From positions 38,710,001-38,774,000 of the forward strand of contig NC_134106.1 of assembly GCF_040939455.1 (NCBI RefSeq): a stretch of 64,000 nucleotides of DNA. Reading direction: 5' to 3'. The translations under genes were made by a program, and so were the position numbers. Position 1 is the stretch's first letter; every line of letters starts with the position of its first letter. This stretch comes from Microcebus murinus (Eukaryota > Chordata > Mammalia > Primates > Cheirogaleidae). Below, in pieces: positions 1 to 11,700 of this stretch. Under the pieces are notes generated by a model. The model made no database searches, was not told the origin of the DNA, and saw only the letters and a list, made by a program, of their open reading frames with translations.

Positions 1-2760
1 TGGGACTCATAGCTGTCTGCATTTTCCCGTGCCAACTTGATCCTTTTTCCTCAAAGAGGAAGCCCCTGAGCCCCATCAGGAAGACAGAGATGGGCTTCTG
101 AGCAGTGTCATCAGGAGTGAGAAGGACAGCCACTGTGAGAGAGGACCCAGGTCTGCTGTAGGAGAATCAGGCCTTGGGTATGTTTATGATGATCATTTAC
201 TTCTGTGAATTCCTATTTCCTCTCCTCTGCCTGGAGCTACCATTGGTATGGGTACAAGGGGCTTAGGAGAGGGGTTAGGGGGATTTTCAATTTTTCCCAT
301 TTCAAACCTGAAAGTAAGTTAAGTTCTTAGAGAATGATGTTCCATGCTACTGACATTCCTGGGCCATGAATGCTGCTCTTCCCCAACACCCAGGATAAGG
401 GCCCCTAACTTTGGACAAAGCCCGAGCTTATTCAAATAAGGACTAAGCCAGTGAGAGGCACAGAATGGAGCAGCCAGAGGAAGCAGTCCCAGAATCCCAA
501 GTCTGGAAATGAGGAAATGCCAAGGCCATACAGGATAGATGGTAGATGTTTGGAGAATATTCTCAGGGGTGGATTCCTTTCCTTTCACCCATGAACCATT
601 GCAGAATTTCATCCTTTTGGCAGCCAACACAGTTCCTCTTTCTCTAACCCGACCCCTCTGTTCGAGGGTCAACTCCTGGCCACTCCCCCATAGGCAGGAA
701 GAAGACATGCTTATACCCAGGGCTGATGAGTTCTCAGGGAAACTAAGTCAGCCCAAGTCATCTCTTCCCCAGTCATAGAATCTTGAGCCCTTCCAACTTA
801 TCTGTTTTTCCCCATCAGTAGTCAGACTGGTGTTTGTCCTGACATGAAGTAGGAAGAGGTGGAATGCTGGCAGGGAGGTTTATCATGCCCCAGCCTCTGG
901 ACCATGGAGCTGGAGAAACAGAGAAGGCTGAAGTACAAACCTGGAAAGCCCAAGGAGTGATCTCCTCAAAAATGAGCTGAATGTCAGGACTGGAGCAGAT
1001 GGGCGGGGGCCTGCAGGTCGGTCCTGGAAGGAGACTTGGGAAACCCAGCAGCAGCTAGGCCAGGATTGGAGCAAGGGCCTAGCCTCATGACTGCACCAGC
1101 CTGGAGGTGGGAGGGAGGGACAGAGGGGGTGAGGGTGGGCTCTGGAAGAGCTGAAGTCCAGAGGCTGCCTTAGGACCTGGACCAACGCCAACGCATGTTC
1201 CTGGCATTCAGAAAAGGAGGCAATCAGAGCCTCCCAGCCTTCAAAAGAAGCGGGCTATGACTAGTCTTATTGCAGTAGCCCTGTCCTGTTTCTTCCCCCT
1301 AGGAGTCATGGCAACAACCTGGGACCCTGGAGAATAATTTCATATCCACCTCACTTGCTTAGAAGACCTCCTTCCATCTTTCCATTCTCCTTCGGATATT
1401 CCCTAAAGCCCAGCTTTCTGAGAAGTGACAAGAAAGGAAAGTGTTTTTCTAATTTCACAGAACAGAGCTTTACTCCCGGCCAGAGCCTCAGATGAGGCAG
1501 AACTTGAGGCCATGCGTGTTAAAGAGTGCAAATCCATCCTCACGAAATTTCCAGAGGTTCCATCTCAAGCATCCTTAGGCAAGTAAAGAGGAATTCAGTG
1601 CTCTTCCCCGCCTGCTCTCTCTGCCTCTCTCCCCCCACACACCCTCCCTCGCACCCATTTCAGAATCCTCTCTTTTTCGGCTGCAGTCCCTGCCTCCTCC
1701 CCCTCCCTCCCCTCCCTTCTCAGCAGGAGCACACCAGGACAAGGAGATGCTACTACTACTGGAGCCTCCCAGCCAGGAGAACGGATTTCTCAGAATAATA
1801 CAGACCTGGCCACAAAGTTGTTGTCGCTGTGAGCACGCTTCTCAGTCTCCCCATGTCTAATGTAACCCAAGAAATGATGCAGTTGCCTCTAGTGGCCTTC
1901 ACCCAAACTGTGCCCCAGGGTGCTCTGGGGAGCTGGCTCTGCTGTTTTAGGAGAAGGCTAACTCACTGTTTGTGGCAGGGGGCTGCCGATATGGTCAGTT
2001 CCCAGGGATCAGCTGCTCAGGGGAGCTTGAGAAGGGCACCTACAAAACATAAGTGGGCTGCAGAGAGTCTGGAAAACACCTGAAACTGAATGCATACCTT
2101 TGTGGGGACCTTCTTCTAGGAGATGAGGACCTATTTCTTTTGTCGGATTATCAGAGGAGTCAGAGACCCTCAAAATGGTTACCAGTTTGGGGTGTCAGAT
2201 AAAACAAGAAATTGAAATGTTTTTTGATCCCCAATGAGTTTGAGTTTTATGCAATTCCTTGTATAAGAGAAAAGCCTGAGTCCATGGAAATCAGGTGGAA
2301 CATCCTGAATAATATACAGTTCCTTGGATAGCCACCGAAGCAGGAGACATGATGTCACTTTCAGAAAGGAGACTGCTTAGTAGTCTGAAGTGAGAGGAAG
2401 AGGAATGAGGAGAATCGCTGGCCTCCAACCCCCAAGGAGGGGCTGGAGCACCTTTCTGGGACACAGTCTAGACTCTGCCCCAAACATGCAGCTCCAAAAG
2501 ACATGCTGTGCAGGTTCCAAGCTGCCAAATAAGAGGTCCTTAGAGAGAATCCACCCCAAGCAGCCCAGATGGTATCTGGGTATCCTGTGCCCTACTCGGC
2601 AGCCCAAAGTCTAGAGCCCACTGCAGAGCCCGCTGCAAGGCCAGAGCAAAGACAGCTCAAGTGCCACCAAGCCCAGCCTTCCCTGATCACCCATGGAAGG
2701 GGGAAGGGAGAACAGGGGCCTCCACTCATCCACCCACCAGCTTCTGAGTCCCTTTAGCCC
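1..2760. other. Single-copy, moderately GC-rich DNA, no gene seen
   Basis: No Alu, L1 or LTR is apparent. Short open frames occur on both strands but none resembles a protein family I know and none has a convincing coding pattern. A pyrimidine-rich run lies near 1610-1730. Exons of an unrecognised gene cannot be excluded by eye. Confidence 0.5.
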
Positions 2761-2960
2761 TTGGCATGGTAATTAACGGTCAGGAAGTTATGCATCAGCC
2801 TCAGCAAGCTAACGTGGCAGGAGCTCCCTCCTGACAGCAGAGCTAATAAGAAATTTGCTAATGCAATTTATCACTTTAAAAAGCCATATGTCGGTGGGGA
2901 TGAGCACTTCTCTGCAGCAGCCAGTGTAATTGTCAGAGCAGAGCAGCAAGCAGCTCTCGG
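2761..2960. promoter_or_regulatory. Candidate conserved non-coding element
   Basis: An AT-rich block inside GC-rich repeat-free DNA. It is dense in homeodomain and POU-like words: 'gtaattaac' near 2769, 'ttatgcat' near 2788, 'gctaataag' near 2842 and 'gctaatgcaattta' near 2856. This word density and repeat-free setting is typical of vertebrate developmental enhancers. The call is inference from composition only; conservation was not tested. Confidence 0.3.
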
Positions 2961-3461
2961 AAGGGGGTGAGGATGATGTCTTCACTAAATCAGTGGTGCA
3001 ATGCAGCAAGGGGCTGGGAGGAGGGGTGCAGTGCTGGGCCAAGGTCCCAGCCCTCCTGCTCCTGGGAAGCCAATATCTGCTGGCCTGTTCCAAGGACCCG
3101 TTAGGAACCAGATGGGCCCTGAGCAGCAGCCCCTGCTGCCTTTGAGCTACCTGAACCTGCACTTTGGTTCCTGCTGCAGTATTAAAATAAGAAGCAACTC
3201 TGCCTGCGGTGACAACTGATCTAAGTCTCAGCCAGCGAGTGTCAATACACCAGACCCCATTCCAGTTCCTGGAGGCGGTAGGGCTGATGCCATGTGCACA
3301 TTTGCTCTTTCTCTCCCAAACCCCTGCAATGACGTCACCCAGGACAAAAGCTACCAGTCCTGAGTCTGAGGCAGGGACAAATTAGAAATCCACCTCAGGC
3401 CAAAAAGCTCTCTGCTCCCAGTTTAGACAAAAGGCTGGAATATCCAGTGTTTGGCAAAAAC
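2961..3461. other. Single-copy DNA, no gene seen
   Basis: GC-rich and repeat-free. A CRE-like 'tgacgtca' word is at about 3330. Overlapping open frames of about 70 codons have no recognisable homology. Confidence 0.4.
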
Positions 3462-3475
3462 AAAGAGTGGTTTCA

Positions 3476-3749
3476 GGCCAGGCATAGTGGCTCATGCTTA
3501 TAATCCTAGCACTTTGGGAAGCTGAGGCAGGAGAATTGCTTCAGGCCAGGAGTTTGAAACCAGCCTGAGCAATACAGGGAGACTTGGTCTCTATAAAATG
3601 TAGAAAAAATTAGCCAGGTGTGGTGACACATGCCTACAGTCCAGCTACTCAGGAGGCTGTGGTGGGAGGATTCTTGAGCCCAGGCAGGAGTCTGAGGATG
3701 CAGTGAGCTATAATGACATCACTGTACTCCAGCCCTGTCTCAAAAGAAA
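3476..3749 (+). mobile_element. Alu: Alu SINE, old, full length
   Basis: Starts at the canonical ggccaggc, has both arms and a short A-rich tail, and lacks the lemur-type linker, so it resembles the old AluJ type. It is flanked by a perfect 13-bp target-site duplication, aaagagtggtttc, at 3462-3474 and 3750-3762. Confidence 0.95.
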
Positions 3750-3762
3750 AAAGAGTGGTTTC

Positions 3763-4467
3763 TGCTGAGATTGTGGGATCTTGCTTCAAAAACTCACTGC
3801 AAACTGTTTTCCCTCAATCACGAGAAGCAAGGAAACCAAGTACCCCTGTGGAAATGGAGGCCAGGGCTGCTGGGAAGGCTGTGGGAAGGACCAAGAACGT
3901 CTATATGGCTGGATCCTGATGCTTTCTGGAATAATCCTCACTCTCAGTTCTCTGTGGGAATAAGAGGGGCTGAGGGAATGGTAAGGCAGGGCAAGACACC
4001 AGCACCCAGAGAAACATCACACTGAGTTTCCACCAACTAACATTCCGCTAAAGCAAATTTTGATACTAAATGTTCACTATCCTTTAAATTAATGTTTTGA
4101 ATTTTGTGTGGAGACACTCAAGAAATACAAAGCACAAGGACCTAGGTAATACAGTAGAAAGAAGAAACGCCACACTAGGATCCCAGACAGCCCAAGGTGT
4201 GTGTTCCACCCCTGGCTGGTTCCAAGCTGCCTTCCTGTTTAAGACCTTCTGCTCTGCTCACGCTATGGGAATGGCAGGGTGGGCAGGGGGACACACAGTC
4301 CACTGACTCCCTCAGCCTTCAAGAATTGGTATGACTTCTTTATGATTCTTACCTGAAGGAGCAGAATTTTTCAGCAACACCCAAACTCCCCAATGAAATG
4401 AGGCCACCTGTGTGTCCTCCAGAGGTTCCCAGGGCCCCTTTATGTGCCCTTTAAAATATGCTTTAAT
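3763..4467. other. Single-copy DNA between two Alus
   Basis: No repeat or gene recognised. Overlapping short frames at 3771-4025 and 4097-4306 look like chance reading frames. Confidence 0.4.
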
Positions 4468-4480
4468 ATCTAAGGTCCCT

Positions 4481-4806
4481 GGCCAGGCGTGGTGGCTCAT
4501 GCCTGTAATCCTAACACTCTCGGAGGCTGAGGTGGGAGGATTGCTTGAGGTCAGGAGTTCGAGACCAGCCTGAGCAAGAGCAAGACCCCCATTTCTACTA
4601 AAAATATTTTTAAAAATGTGGACAACTGAAAATATATATAGAAAAAAAAATTAGCTGGGCATGGTGGCACATGCCTGTAGTTCCAGCCACTCGAGAGGCT
4701 GAAGCAGAAGGATCGCTTGAGCCCAGGAGTTTGAGTTTGCCGTGGGCTAGGCTGACACCATGGCACTCTAGCCCAGGCAACAAAGTGAAACTCTGTCTCA
4801 AAAAAC
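4481..4806 (+). mobile_element. Alu: Alu SINE, strepsirrhine type
   Basis: Two arms joined by an A-rich linker. The right arm has the lemur/galago diagnostic ending 'ctaggctgacacca..gcactctagccc'. Target-site duplications are aatatctaaggtcc on the left (from about 4466) and aatatctaagttcc on the right (from about 4812). Confidence 0.95.
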
Positions 4807-4914
4807 AAATAAAATATCTAAGTTCCTATCCTTAGACATACCATAATTGTATTTATGCATCAATCTCCCTGGTTCTCCTGCCATGTTTCTTTTTCCAATT
4901 CAATCTTAATGCCA

Positions 4915-4997
4915 GGGGGGAGGGGCAGCATGGGCAATATACATAACCTTAGCATTTGTACCCCCATAATATGCTGAAATAAATAAAAGAAAAAACG
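4915..4997 (+). mobile_element. L1: Ultra-short 5'-truncated L1 3' end
   Basis: Only about 80 bp of L1 3' end remains (acataacctt..catttgtacccccataatatgctgaaata plus A-rich tail). The same 3' end, in antisense, terminates the longer L1 at 54603. An 8-bp duplication, taatgcca, flanks it at 4907-4914 and 4998-5005. A G-rich run (gggggg..gggg) precedes the conserved tail. Confidence 0.7.
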
Positions 4998-5095
4998 TAA
5001 TGCCATTTCTGCCAAGTTCTTAAAGGATAACCTTGTAGATGTTTGGCTAGGACTATACCAAATTAATAGATGAGTGTGGAGAAAATTTTTCACTT

Positions 5096-5647
5096 TGTTA
5101 GGGGAGGCAAAATTTTTACCTCTACCCTCTTAGATTTTTAGGGATGGCCAAGAATGAAATTGACATAAAACAGATTAACAGGAGATAAGCACATACAGTT
5201 AGTTACTGTGAGTTTTAGATGACATGGGAGTGCTCATAAGGAAAAGAAGAGCCAAAGAAGCAGTTAGAGTCAAACACTCATATATGGGGTTGAACAGAGT
5301 TTCACAAAGTAACTTGTGAAAATACTGCAAGGCAAGGGGGCTTGGGCGAAGGTAGTTAATTACGGAGAAGTGACTAGGAAGATGAGGGTTGGTTTATAAG
5401 GTCGGTTTGCACATATTTCTCTCAGCCTTGACTCCTTGTCCCTGATGATAAGAATGTTGCCTTCCTCCTGGTATAGGAAGCACATCTTCCATATGGGAGT
5501 TTTATTCCTGCTTTCAGGAAGAAAAAGGGGAAATCAGGGTACCCTTCTTGTACCTGCTATTTTTCAAGTGCCTTTAGCTCAAAATAATCCGTATGCCAAA
5601 GTAGCATATTTTGAGGTGGCGTATTCTGCCACCCCTCAACTTTTACA
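5096..5647 (-). mobile_element. Solo retroviral LTR, family 'A' of this window
   Basis: About 550 bp. It begins tgttagggg and ends ..ttttaca, so it has TG..CA ends. On the minus strand it reads from 'gaatacgccacctcaaaatatgc' through to a 'cttgttaatctg'-type R/U5 motif. Closely related copies are at 26014-26581 (-), 52489-53075 (+), 57114-57630 (-) and 62419-62965 (-). It is probably a class I endogenous retrovirus LTR; I cannot give the library name. No viral genes are attached. Confidence 0.7.
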
Positions 5648-5845
5648 AAATTGAGTCTTTCTATTCAAGTTAGAGTATATTTTTCCATTTAAATAAAATC
5701 TTGCTGTCCAAGTACTTTTAAAAACTTCATATTGGCTCAGAATTACCTTGCTTGAAAGCTTATTTGGCAAAGAGCCTGCAGAATCTCACCCGCTAAGCGG
5801 GTAATGTGTTACTTCTTTCCTTCCTTGGTTATCAAATGAATTACC

Positions 5846-6148
5846 TTTTTTTTCTTTTTTTAGAGACAAGGTCTTGCTCTGTTACTCAAGCTGGAGTGCA
5901 ATGGTGCAATCATAGCTTACCGTAACCTTGAACTCCAGAGCTCAATTAATGCTCCCACCTCAGCCTCCTGAGTAGCTGGGACTACAGACACATGCCACCA
6001 CCTCCAGCTAATTTTAAAAAATTTTTTTATAGAGATGAGGTCTCATTATATTGCCCAGGCTAGTCTTGAACTCCTGGCCTCAAGCAATCCTCTCGCCGTG
6101 GCCTCCTGAAAGGCTAGGATTACAGGTGTGAGCCACCATGTCCAGCCA
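5846..6148 (-). mobile_element. Alu: Alu SINE, old, antisense
   Basis: Antisense Alu starting with a T-rich tail and ending ..gagccaccatgtccagcc. It lacks the lemur linker, so it is AluJ-like. Imperfect duplications flank it: caaatgaatt on the left (from about 5833) and caagtgaatt on the right (from about 6147). Confidence 0.93.
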
Positions 6149-6395
6149 AGTGAATTGCATTTTAAAAGGGGGTTTCCTGAGTGCCTTAACTTAAATCAAA
6201 AGGCACTGGGACGAACAGCGACCTTGAGGTGTCTGGGCCCTGACCTCTGACCTAGGCTCTGGTCCTGGAGCCCCCGTTGCTCTGGTTCTGTAGCACATTC
6301 AGGAAGGCAGTCTCTACTCCAAAGCCAACTGAATTAAAACTCCCCTCTCCTTCACCTAGTTAGCAGTGAGCACCTCTGGGTCCCAGGGAGGAGAA

Positions 6396-6895
6396 GCAAG
6401 GAAGGTGTCAGGACTCGGAACACGAGATATGGCACCTCGGCATAAGCACAAGAGTCTCTCTCTGACCTTCTCCTGCCTTTCCCCCCAAGGCCTTTCCTTC
6501 CTTTCTCCCATGAAGCCCCTCGTGTGACAGGTGTCCTGCCGTCTACCCAGAGGACAGGAATGAAGACAGAGATACAGAGGAGAATCTGGACTAATAGGCC
6601 TGGCCAAGTCCCCCAGCTTATCACCGTGACATTATACCCTTTTTGTCCTGTCGTGCTTCTTCACTACTGCCCTTTCTTCAACCTAAGCATAAAAATACAG
6701 TTTCCTCTAGGTCTTGGGTCCTCATTTCTGAAGGCTCCTGTGTCAAATAAAACCTTGGTTAAGTAAATTTGTTATGCTTTTCTCTTGTTAACCTGTCTTT
6801 CCTTACAGAAGTGTCAGCTGTGACCCTTGCAGTGGGTGAGGGAAAGGGATTACTTTTTCTCCCCTGCAAAGGTAAAGTCCCTGCCTTTAGGGCAC
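6396..6895 (+). mobile_element. LTR relic, family 'B' (MER4-like)
   Basis: The 3' half reads cctctaggtcttggg, an aataaa signal at about 6747, then aaatttgttatgcttttctcttgttaacctgtc and a U5-like tail. The same order and wording recur at 56109-56698. The 5' boundary is unclear. Assigned to class I ERV LTRs by this layout. Confidence 0.6.
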
Positions 6896-8044
6896 GTGGT
6901 TAGGGGTTAACTGAGAGCCATTGGTGCTGAGGAAAACCCTGCCCTGCCTCTGATTCTCCAAGTTATAGCCCCTCTCACATTTTCCTCACGTAACCCCTCT
7001 GCAGGGTCGGCTTTATGGGGCGTGACCTGTGCCGTCACGAGGAGCCCTGGGCTTAGATGGCCCCTACACTTGGTTTAATACTCTTCTGTGTTGCATCTTG
7101 TTTTTTTTAGTAATTTTGGACAAGGGACCCCACATTTTCATATTGCACTAGACCAAATTATCCTGCCCCCTGTAACACTTTGAGGCTGAGAGACGGTAAG
7201 GAACCACCCAAGTTGCACTCGGGGCTGGCTGTGGGTCAGCATCCAAGCCCAGGCGAGACTGGTGCACGGCCAGGCCATTTGGCAGCCTCTGCTGCAGCCC
7301 CCTCTGCATTCAGCAGCACACAGGGCCTCACTTCCACCTGCTACTAGTCCTGGCTGGTCGATTTTTAAGGGGGACACCTCACAGGGGACTCACTGCTCCC
7401 TTCCTCGGCTCCTCCTCCTCCCCGCCCGCCTCCCGAGGTCGAGGCTATCACTCGGTCCACTTAGCGAGCCCTCAGCAAAGCTTGCTGGCTGTCATCTGGG
7501 CCACCTCAGGGCCAGGCCTGCTCAGTGTTTCCAGAGTTTAGACCTCAGCAGTGAGTGAGCAGCCTGCGTTCTCTCTCCAGATTGCTGCCTCTCTCAAGAC
7601 CTCCTGGCAGTCTGGGCTCACAGGAAAGAGCACTTCTAGACCATAAGCAGGAGCATATCCGGTCTCCTGAGCAGAGGAAGCCAGCATGCAGGAGAAGACA
7701 CAGGCCAGAGCTCCTGGGCCATACTCCGCACGGGTCACTTAGCTGACAAGCAGTGCAGTCAAGGAGGGTGGGCAGGTGGGCTCCAGCCCAAAAGCTCAGG
7801 GCCACGTGTTCTAGGAACCCTCAGGATCTCCCCTCTGTCATCCCCTTCAGCCAGGAGGATGAGGCAGCTAGAGCAAGAAAGGGGTCAGGACACTGCTGGG
7901 AGGGTAGCGGCTCAGTGAGCTCCCCGGGATGTTCACTTTTCTAGGGTGCCTGTCCTCTGGAGGCCTGCCTGCAAGCATTCTGGCAGCAAGAGGAGGACAC
8001 ATTTGTAATTTCCCGACTGAAGAGGTAGAAGGAATATGTTTAAC
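6896..8044. other. Single-copy DNA, no gene seen
   Basis: GC-rich with a few CpGs. Several overlapping 60-98-codon frames on both strands around 7262-7944 have no family resemblance and look like chance frames. Confidence 0.4.
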
Positions 8045-9205
8045 TGTTTGACTCCACTCATCCATTCATGCATTCATCCCTTCATTAATTGAGTACTTGG
8101 TGAATGCTTATTTAGGGACCGATGTTCAATGTTATGGGACTGCTGAAAATTGTCAGCTGTGGTCTGGCCTGCAGAACTTAGGATCTACAGGAAGAGTCGA
8201 AGGTGGGATACATGAGTCAATGGAATAGAATACAGTCAAATGGAACATAACAGGAGCACTGCTACACTATGTGGCAAGACAGTAAGTGCTGAAGGCACTT
8301 TAACAAATGGTTCCTGAGGACATTCTGTGCCAGGCTGTGCTAAGTTCCAAGGGGTACAAAATATATGAGTCATGGGCCCTACACTGGAAATGCTCAGTTC
8401 TAATTGGGGACACACCCACTGGGGGCAATTTTGATATGCACAGGGCTTGGTGGCAGCACAAAAGAGGGCCCTTGCACCCAATCCAAGTGACGTGACACCT
8501 GAGCAGAGTCAGGGCAGCCACGCTGAAGAAGCCTGGGAGGATGTTCTAGGCATGAAGAACACTGTGAGAAGATCCAATGGTCTGGCACGACTGAGAATTA
8601 TTATACAAGCAGGGAATTCTCAGAGCAGGGAGAGGCAGAACATGAGGTTAGAAAGGTGACTACACATGCGATCAGGCAGAGCCTTGTTAAGAAATTGACC
8701 TTATCTTGGTAGATGGTGAAGACCACCAAAGGGTTTTAATAGACAACGCTCATGGCTGGGAGGAGGAGGGACTTGAGGGAAACAAAACTGCAAGTAGGGG
8801 GACCACTTAGGAAGCAATAAGAATGGTCCAGTCAAAAGTGGTGGGGCAACAGTAGTCGGAATGGAGAAGAGAGGACACACCATTCTTGCCACCTGGAATG
8901 CATTTTCCCTGTTTTTCACCCAGTTCACTCCCTTCAGATCTCATTTTCTCTGAGACCCTTTCCCTGGGCTGGGAGGGCTAGAGCAGGTCCTCCTACTGTA
9001 CTTAGCATAGCTCCGGGTACTCCATCCATACTCTTCCCGGTTGTCGTTCTGGACTTATTCCTGAGATTATTTGACTAACATCCAAGTTCCTCATCAGGAC
9101 TATACACTCTGTAGTTGCGGGAACCATGCCTACCTCATCACTGCTGGATCCCCAGTCCCTGCACATAGTAGGGCTGAATAAATGTTCCTGGGGTGAATGG
9201 ATGAC
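8045..9205 (+). mobile_element. L2: L2 LINE fragments
   Basis: A run of ancient L2-like sequence. It ends in the characteristic L2 3' terminus near 9120-9205 (ctgctggatccccagtccctgcacatagtagg..tgaataaatgttcctg). Upstream parts at 8500-8700 resemble the L2 section 'gcagagccttgtt..'. Heavily diverged; internal edges uncertain. Confidence 0.6.
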
Positions 9206-10120
9206 AGATTTGACAGCCCTTTAGAAGCTCTATGAGAATTCAAAGAACAGCCCTGTGGGCGGGAAGAGCTGGTGTAGGCCTCACAGACAAGATGTAAATA
9301 CAGAAAAAATTGAATAACGATACAAGACAGCAGTATAATAGAGACAACAATGTGGTAAGTATCAAGGAAAACAGTACAAATGCTGTGTGTTAAGGAAGGG
9401 AGTATATCAGCTATGACATTTTTGTCAGCAAGTAACAAAAAACCTGAACTCAAACTGACGTTAACTGCAAGAGAATTTATCATCTTGTAGCAGAGTTGGG
9501 AGGAAGGGCAGGCTCGGGGTGTTTGATATGGTAGGTCAAGGAGTTCTTTCCCTCCTGCTCTGCCACCCTTGAGTGGCCTTTGTCCTCAAGCTGGGTGGCA
9601 GGAAGCCCATAGAAGGAGGAAACACTGCCTCTCCCATGTCTCTTTTCCAGGAGCTCCCCAGAAAGTCTCTCCCAGCAGCTCACTGGCCAGAGCTTGGTCA
9701 TATGACCATTCCCAGGCTAGTGAGGAGGATACAATTTCTGCAACTGGTTTAGACCAAATTTGATCCACTCCTGGAACTGAGATGGGTCACTGCCCACAGA
9801 GTACAAAGGAATCAGAAATTGGGATCTGTTAACATGAATAAATAGGAAAATGGATGTTGGGTGAAAATCAACAGTGTCCGCTGCAGCCCACCCCTTTGTG
9901 TATCAGACATCTATTCACGCCATTCCTTCCATTCAGGGAGGCGGCTCTGTGCTGAAATTGTCTAGAAAAGCTTGATGGAGGAAGTAGGACTTAAGTTAGG
10001 TCTTAGAAGAAGGACAGGACTTGTACAAGTGGAGAACAGGCAATGAGAAATGGGAACCTGGAGTTGGAGATTAGCCAGCCTTGCTCCCGGAAGGTGCCCC
10101 TGAGAGCTACTGTTTAAACC
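9206..10120. other. Mostly unclassified old repeat and single-copy DNA
   Basis: 9405-9600 ('gcaagtaacaaaaaacctgaactcaaactg..gagaatttatcatc') has the look of an old mammalian interspersed repeat. The 31975-32580 segment may belong to the same group. I cannot name it. No gene seen. Confidence 0.3.
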
Positions 10121-10124
10121 CAGG

Positions 10125-10290
10125 CAATTGTGTGTGATGGAAAGAGCTGGACTTTGATGGCAAAAAGGCCTGGATTCACATCTTGACTTTGTTATTCAAG
10201 TTACCTAACCTCGTGGAATCTCAGTTTCCTCCTCAGTGAAGTGGGACTGGAGGGTCTGCCTCCCTGAAATGTGCTCAGGATCACACCAGA
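10125..10290 (+). mobile_element. MIR: MIR SINE
   Basis: Core MIR wording: gtgatggaaagagctggactttgatgg.. followed by ctggattc..cttgac..gttacctaacctc..atctcagtttcctc. The order matches the MIR core and 3' part. Ancient and diverged. Confidence 0.75.
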
Positions 10291-11555
10291 CTGTTGGGAA
10301 CAGAAACTTGCACATAGAAGGTGCCCAACTCATGCTTGTCTCCAACCAGCCTTCCTTGGAAAGCAAGGCTGTGGTACAGAACATGTTGAGTTGCCAACAC
10401 AAACTTCATCCCACTGAGAAATAGAGGCAACAGCCTATGCTTGAGTGCCAAGACTTGAAGCACAAGTTTTCATTTTAACTTGAGTCTTAGATGAATGTTG
10501 AGCCTCTTCTTGCCTTCTTTCTTTCTAGCCCTTGATACAACTTTCTGGAAATCCAGGTGAAAGTGGGGGGCATGGATGAAACATAGAACTGTGGATGCAG
10601 AGATGGACAGAGGAAGGGTCCTTCTAAGTGCCTCAGTCATCTAAGTGTTCATCCAAGTGACTGGCTGCCCAAGGAGACTAAAGCTGTGTTTCAGAATCCT
10701 TGGGGCCATCATAGACCCATTAGAGACTGGAGGATGTTGGGGACCCTCTTGTCAGAGAAATGTACCTTTGTACAAAGTTGATCACACATCACTTCCAGGG
10801 TTTCTGGGACACTCTGAAACATCTCATTAGACTGCGAAGCTCTGGATTAGGGGGTTGCTTGAGATGGTCCAGGCCTGCTTTCTGCAGGCAAATGGACAAA
10901 GAACTGGCTTTGCAGTAGTACAAAATCACTTAGTAAGTTACAGCTTTGAGACCGTCACGCCTGCTGCTGGCTTTTTGCTCCTGGCTCCACACACAGACCC
11001 AGCCTGGGCACTGTCTGGGGGACAGACTGTGTGCATGTGCAGACACAAGGGGGCTTCGGTGATGGTGATGCCAACTTGTGAGAAACCTGCTCATGTTTGT
11101 TTCGGATAAGGGTTTTTTGTCCTGAAAGAGAGAATTGCCTCCCTAAGAGCTCTCTTAAGAACCCAGGAACAGAGAGACAAAGAGACAGAAGGAATGGATT
11201 TTGAAAAACAACAGCAGCAACAACCATCTGAGAGCAGCCAAGGGGGTTGCTAATCTGAAAGGGCATCCAGGAAGGGGGGATTTAGGGCAGCAATCTCAAA
11301 ACTGCACAGCACTTACATAAGATTAGGAAAACATCAATTGTCCAGATCAAAGAATAGGAGGGGTGCCTTCCAGAGCTTATGAGAAGGTTAAAGCCTTCCC
11401 TCGCCTCCCGTCCATTGGCGCCACCTCTGCCCCTGCAGCTCCACACCCCCATTGGTCTGCAGAGGCCCAAGGACACATGGCTGCCCCAGCCAGCCAGCAA
11501 GCATTAGCTGGTGTGAGGACTGCGGCAGGCAGCCGCTCCTTAACGGAGCTCCCCA
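10291..11555. other. Single-copy DNA, no gene seen
   Basis: No repeat or gene recognised. Short overlapping frames at 10855-11266 and 11282-11583 are treated as chance. Confidence 0.4.
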
Positions 11556-11700
11556 GGAGCCCAACCCGATCGCCTGCCTGCATTATTAATGCATTATGTC
11601 ATCTTTCCTTGCACTTGCTCCTGGCTGCTGAAATTTTATAGAGCAGTATTATTAATTGAAGCAATTAGTGCTGGGGATATCGGCACAGCCACGTCAGAGG
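11556..11700. promoter_or_regulatory. Candidate conserved enhancer-like element
   Basis: Within GC-rich DNA, a compact AT-rich core holds repeated homeodomain/POU words: 'attattaatgcattatg' near 11582 (with a 10-bp palindrome, taatgcatta), 'tattattaattgaag' near 11646 and 'gcaattagtg' near 11661. No repeat signature. The cluster is typical of developmental enhancers. This is inference; no alignment was available. Confidence 0.35.
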
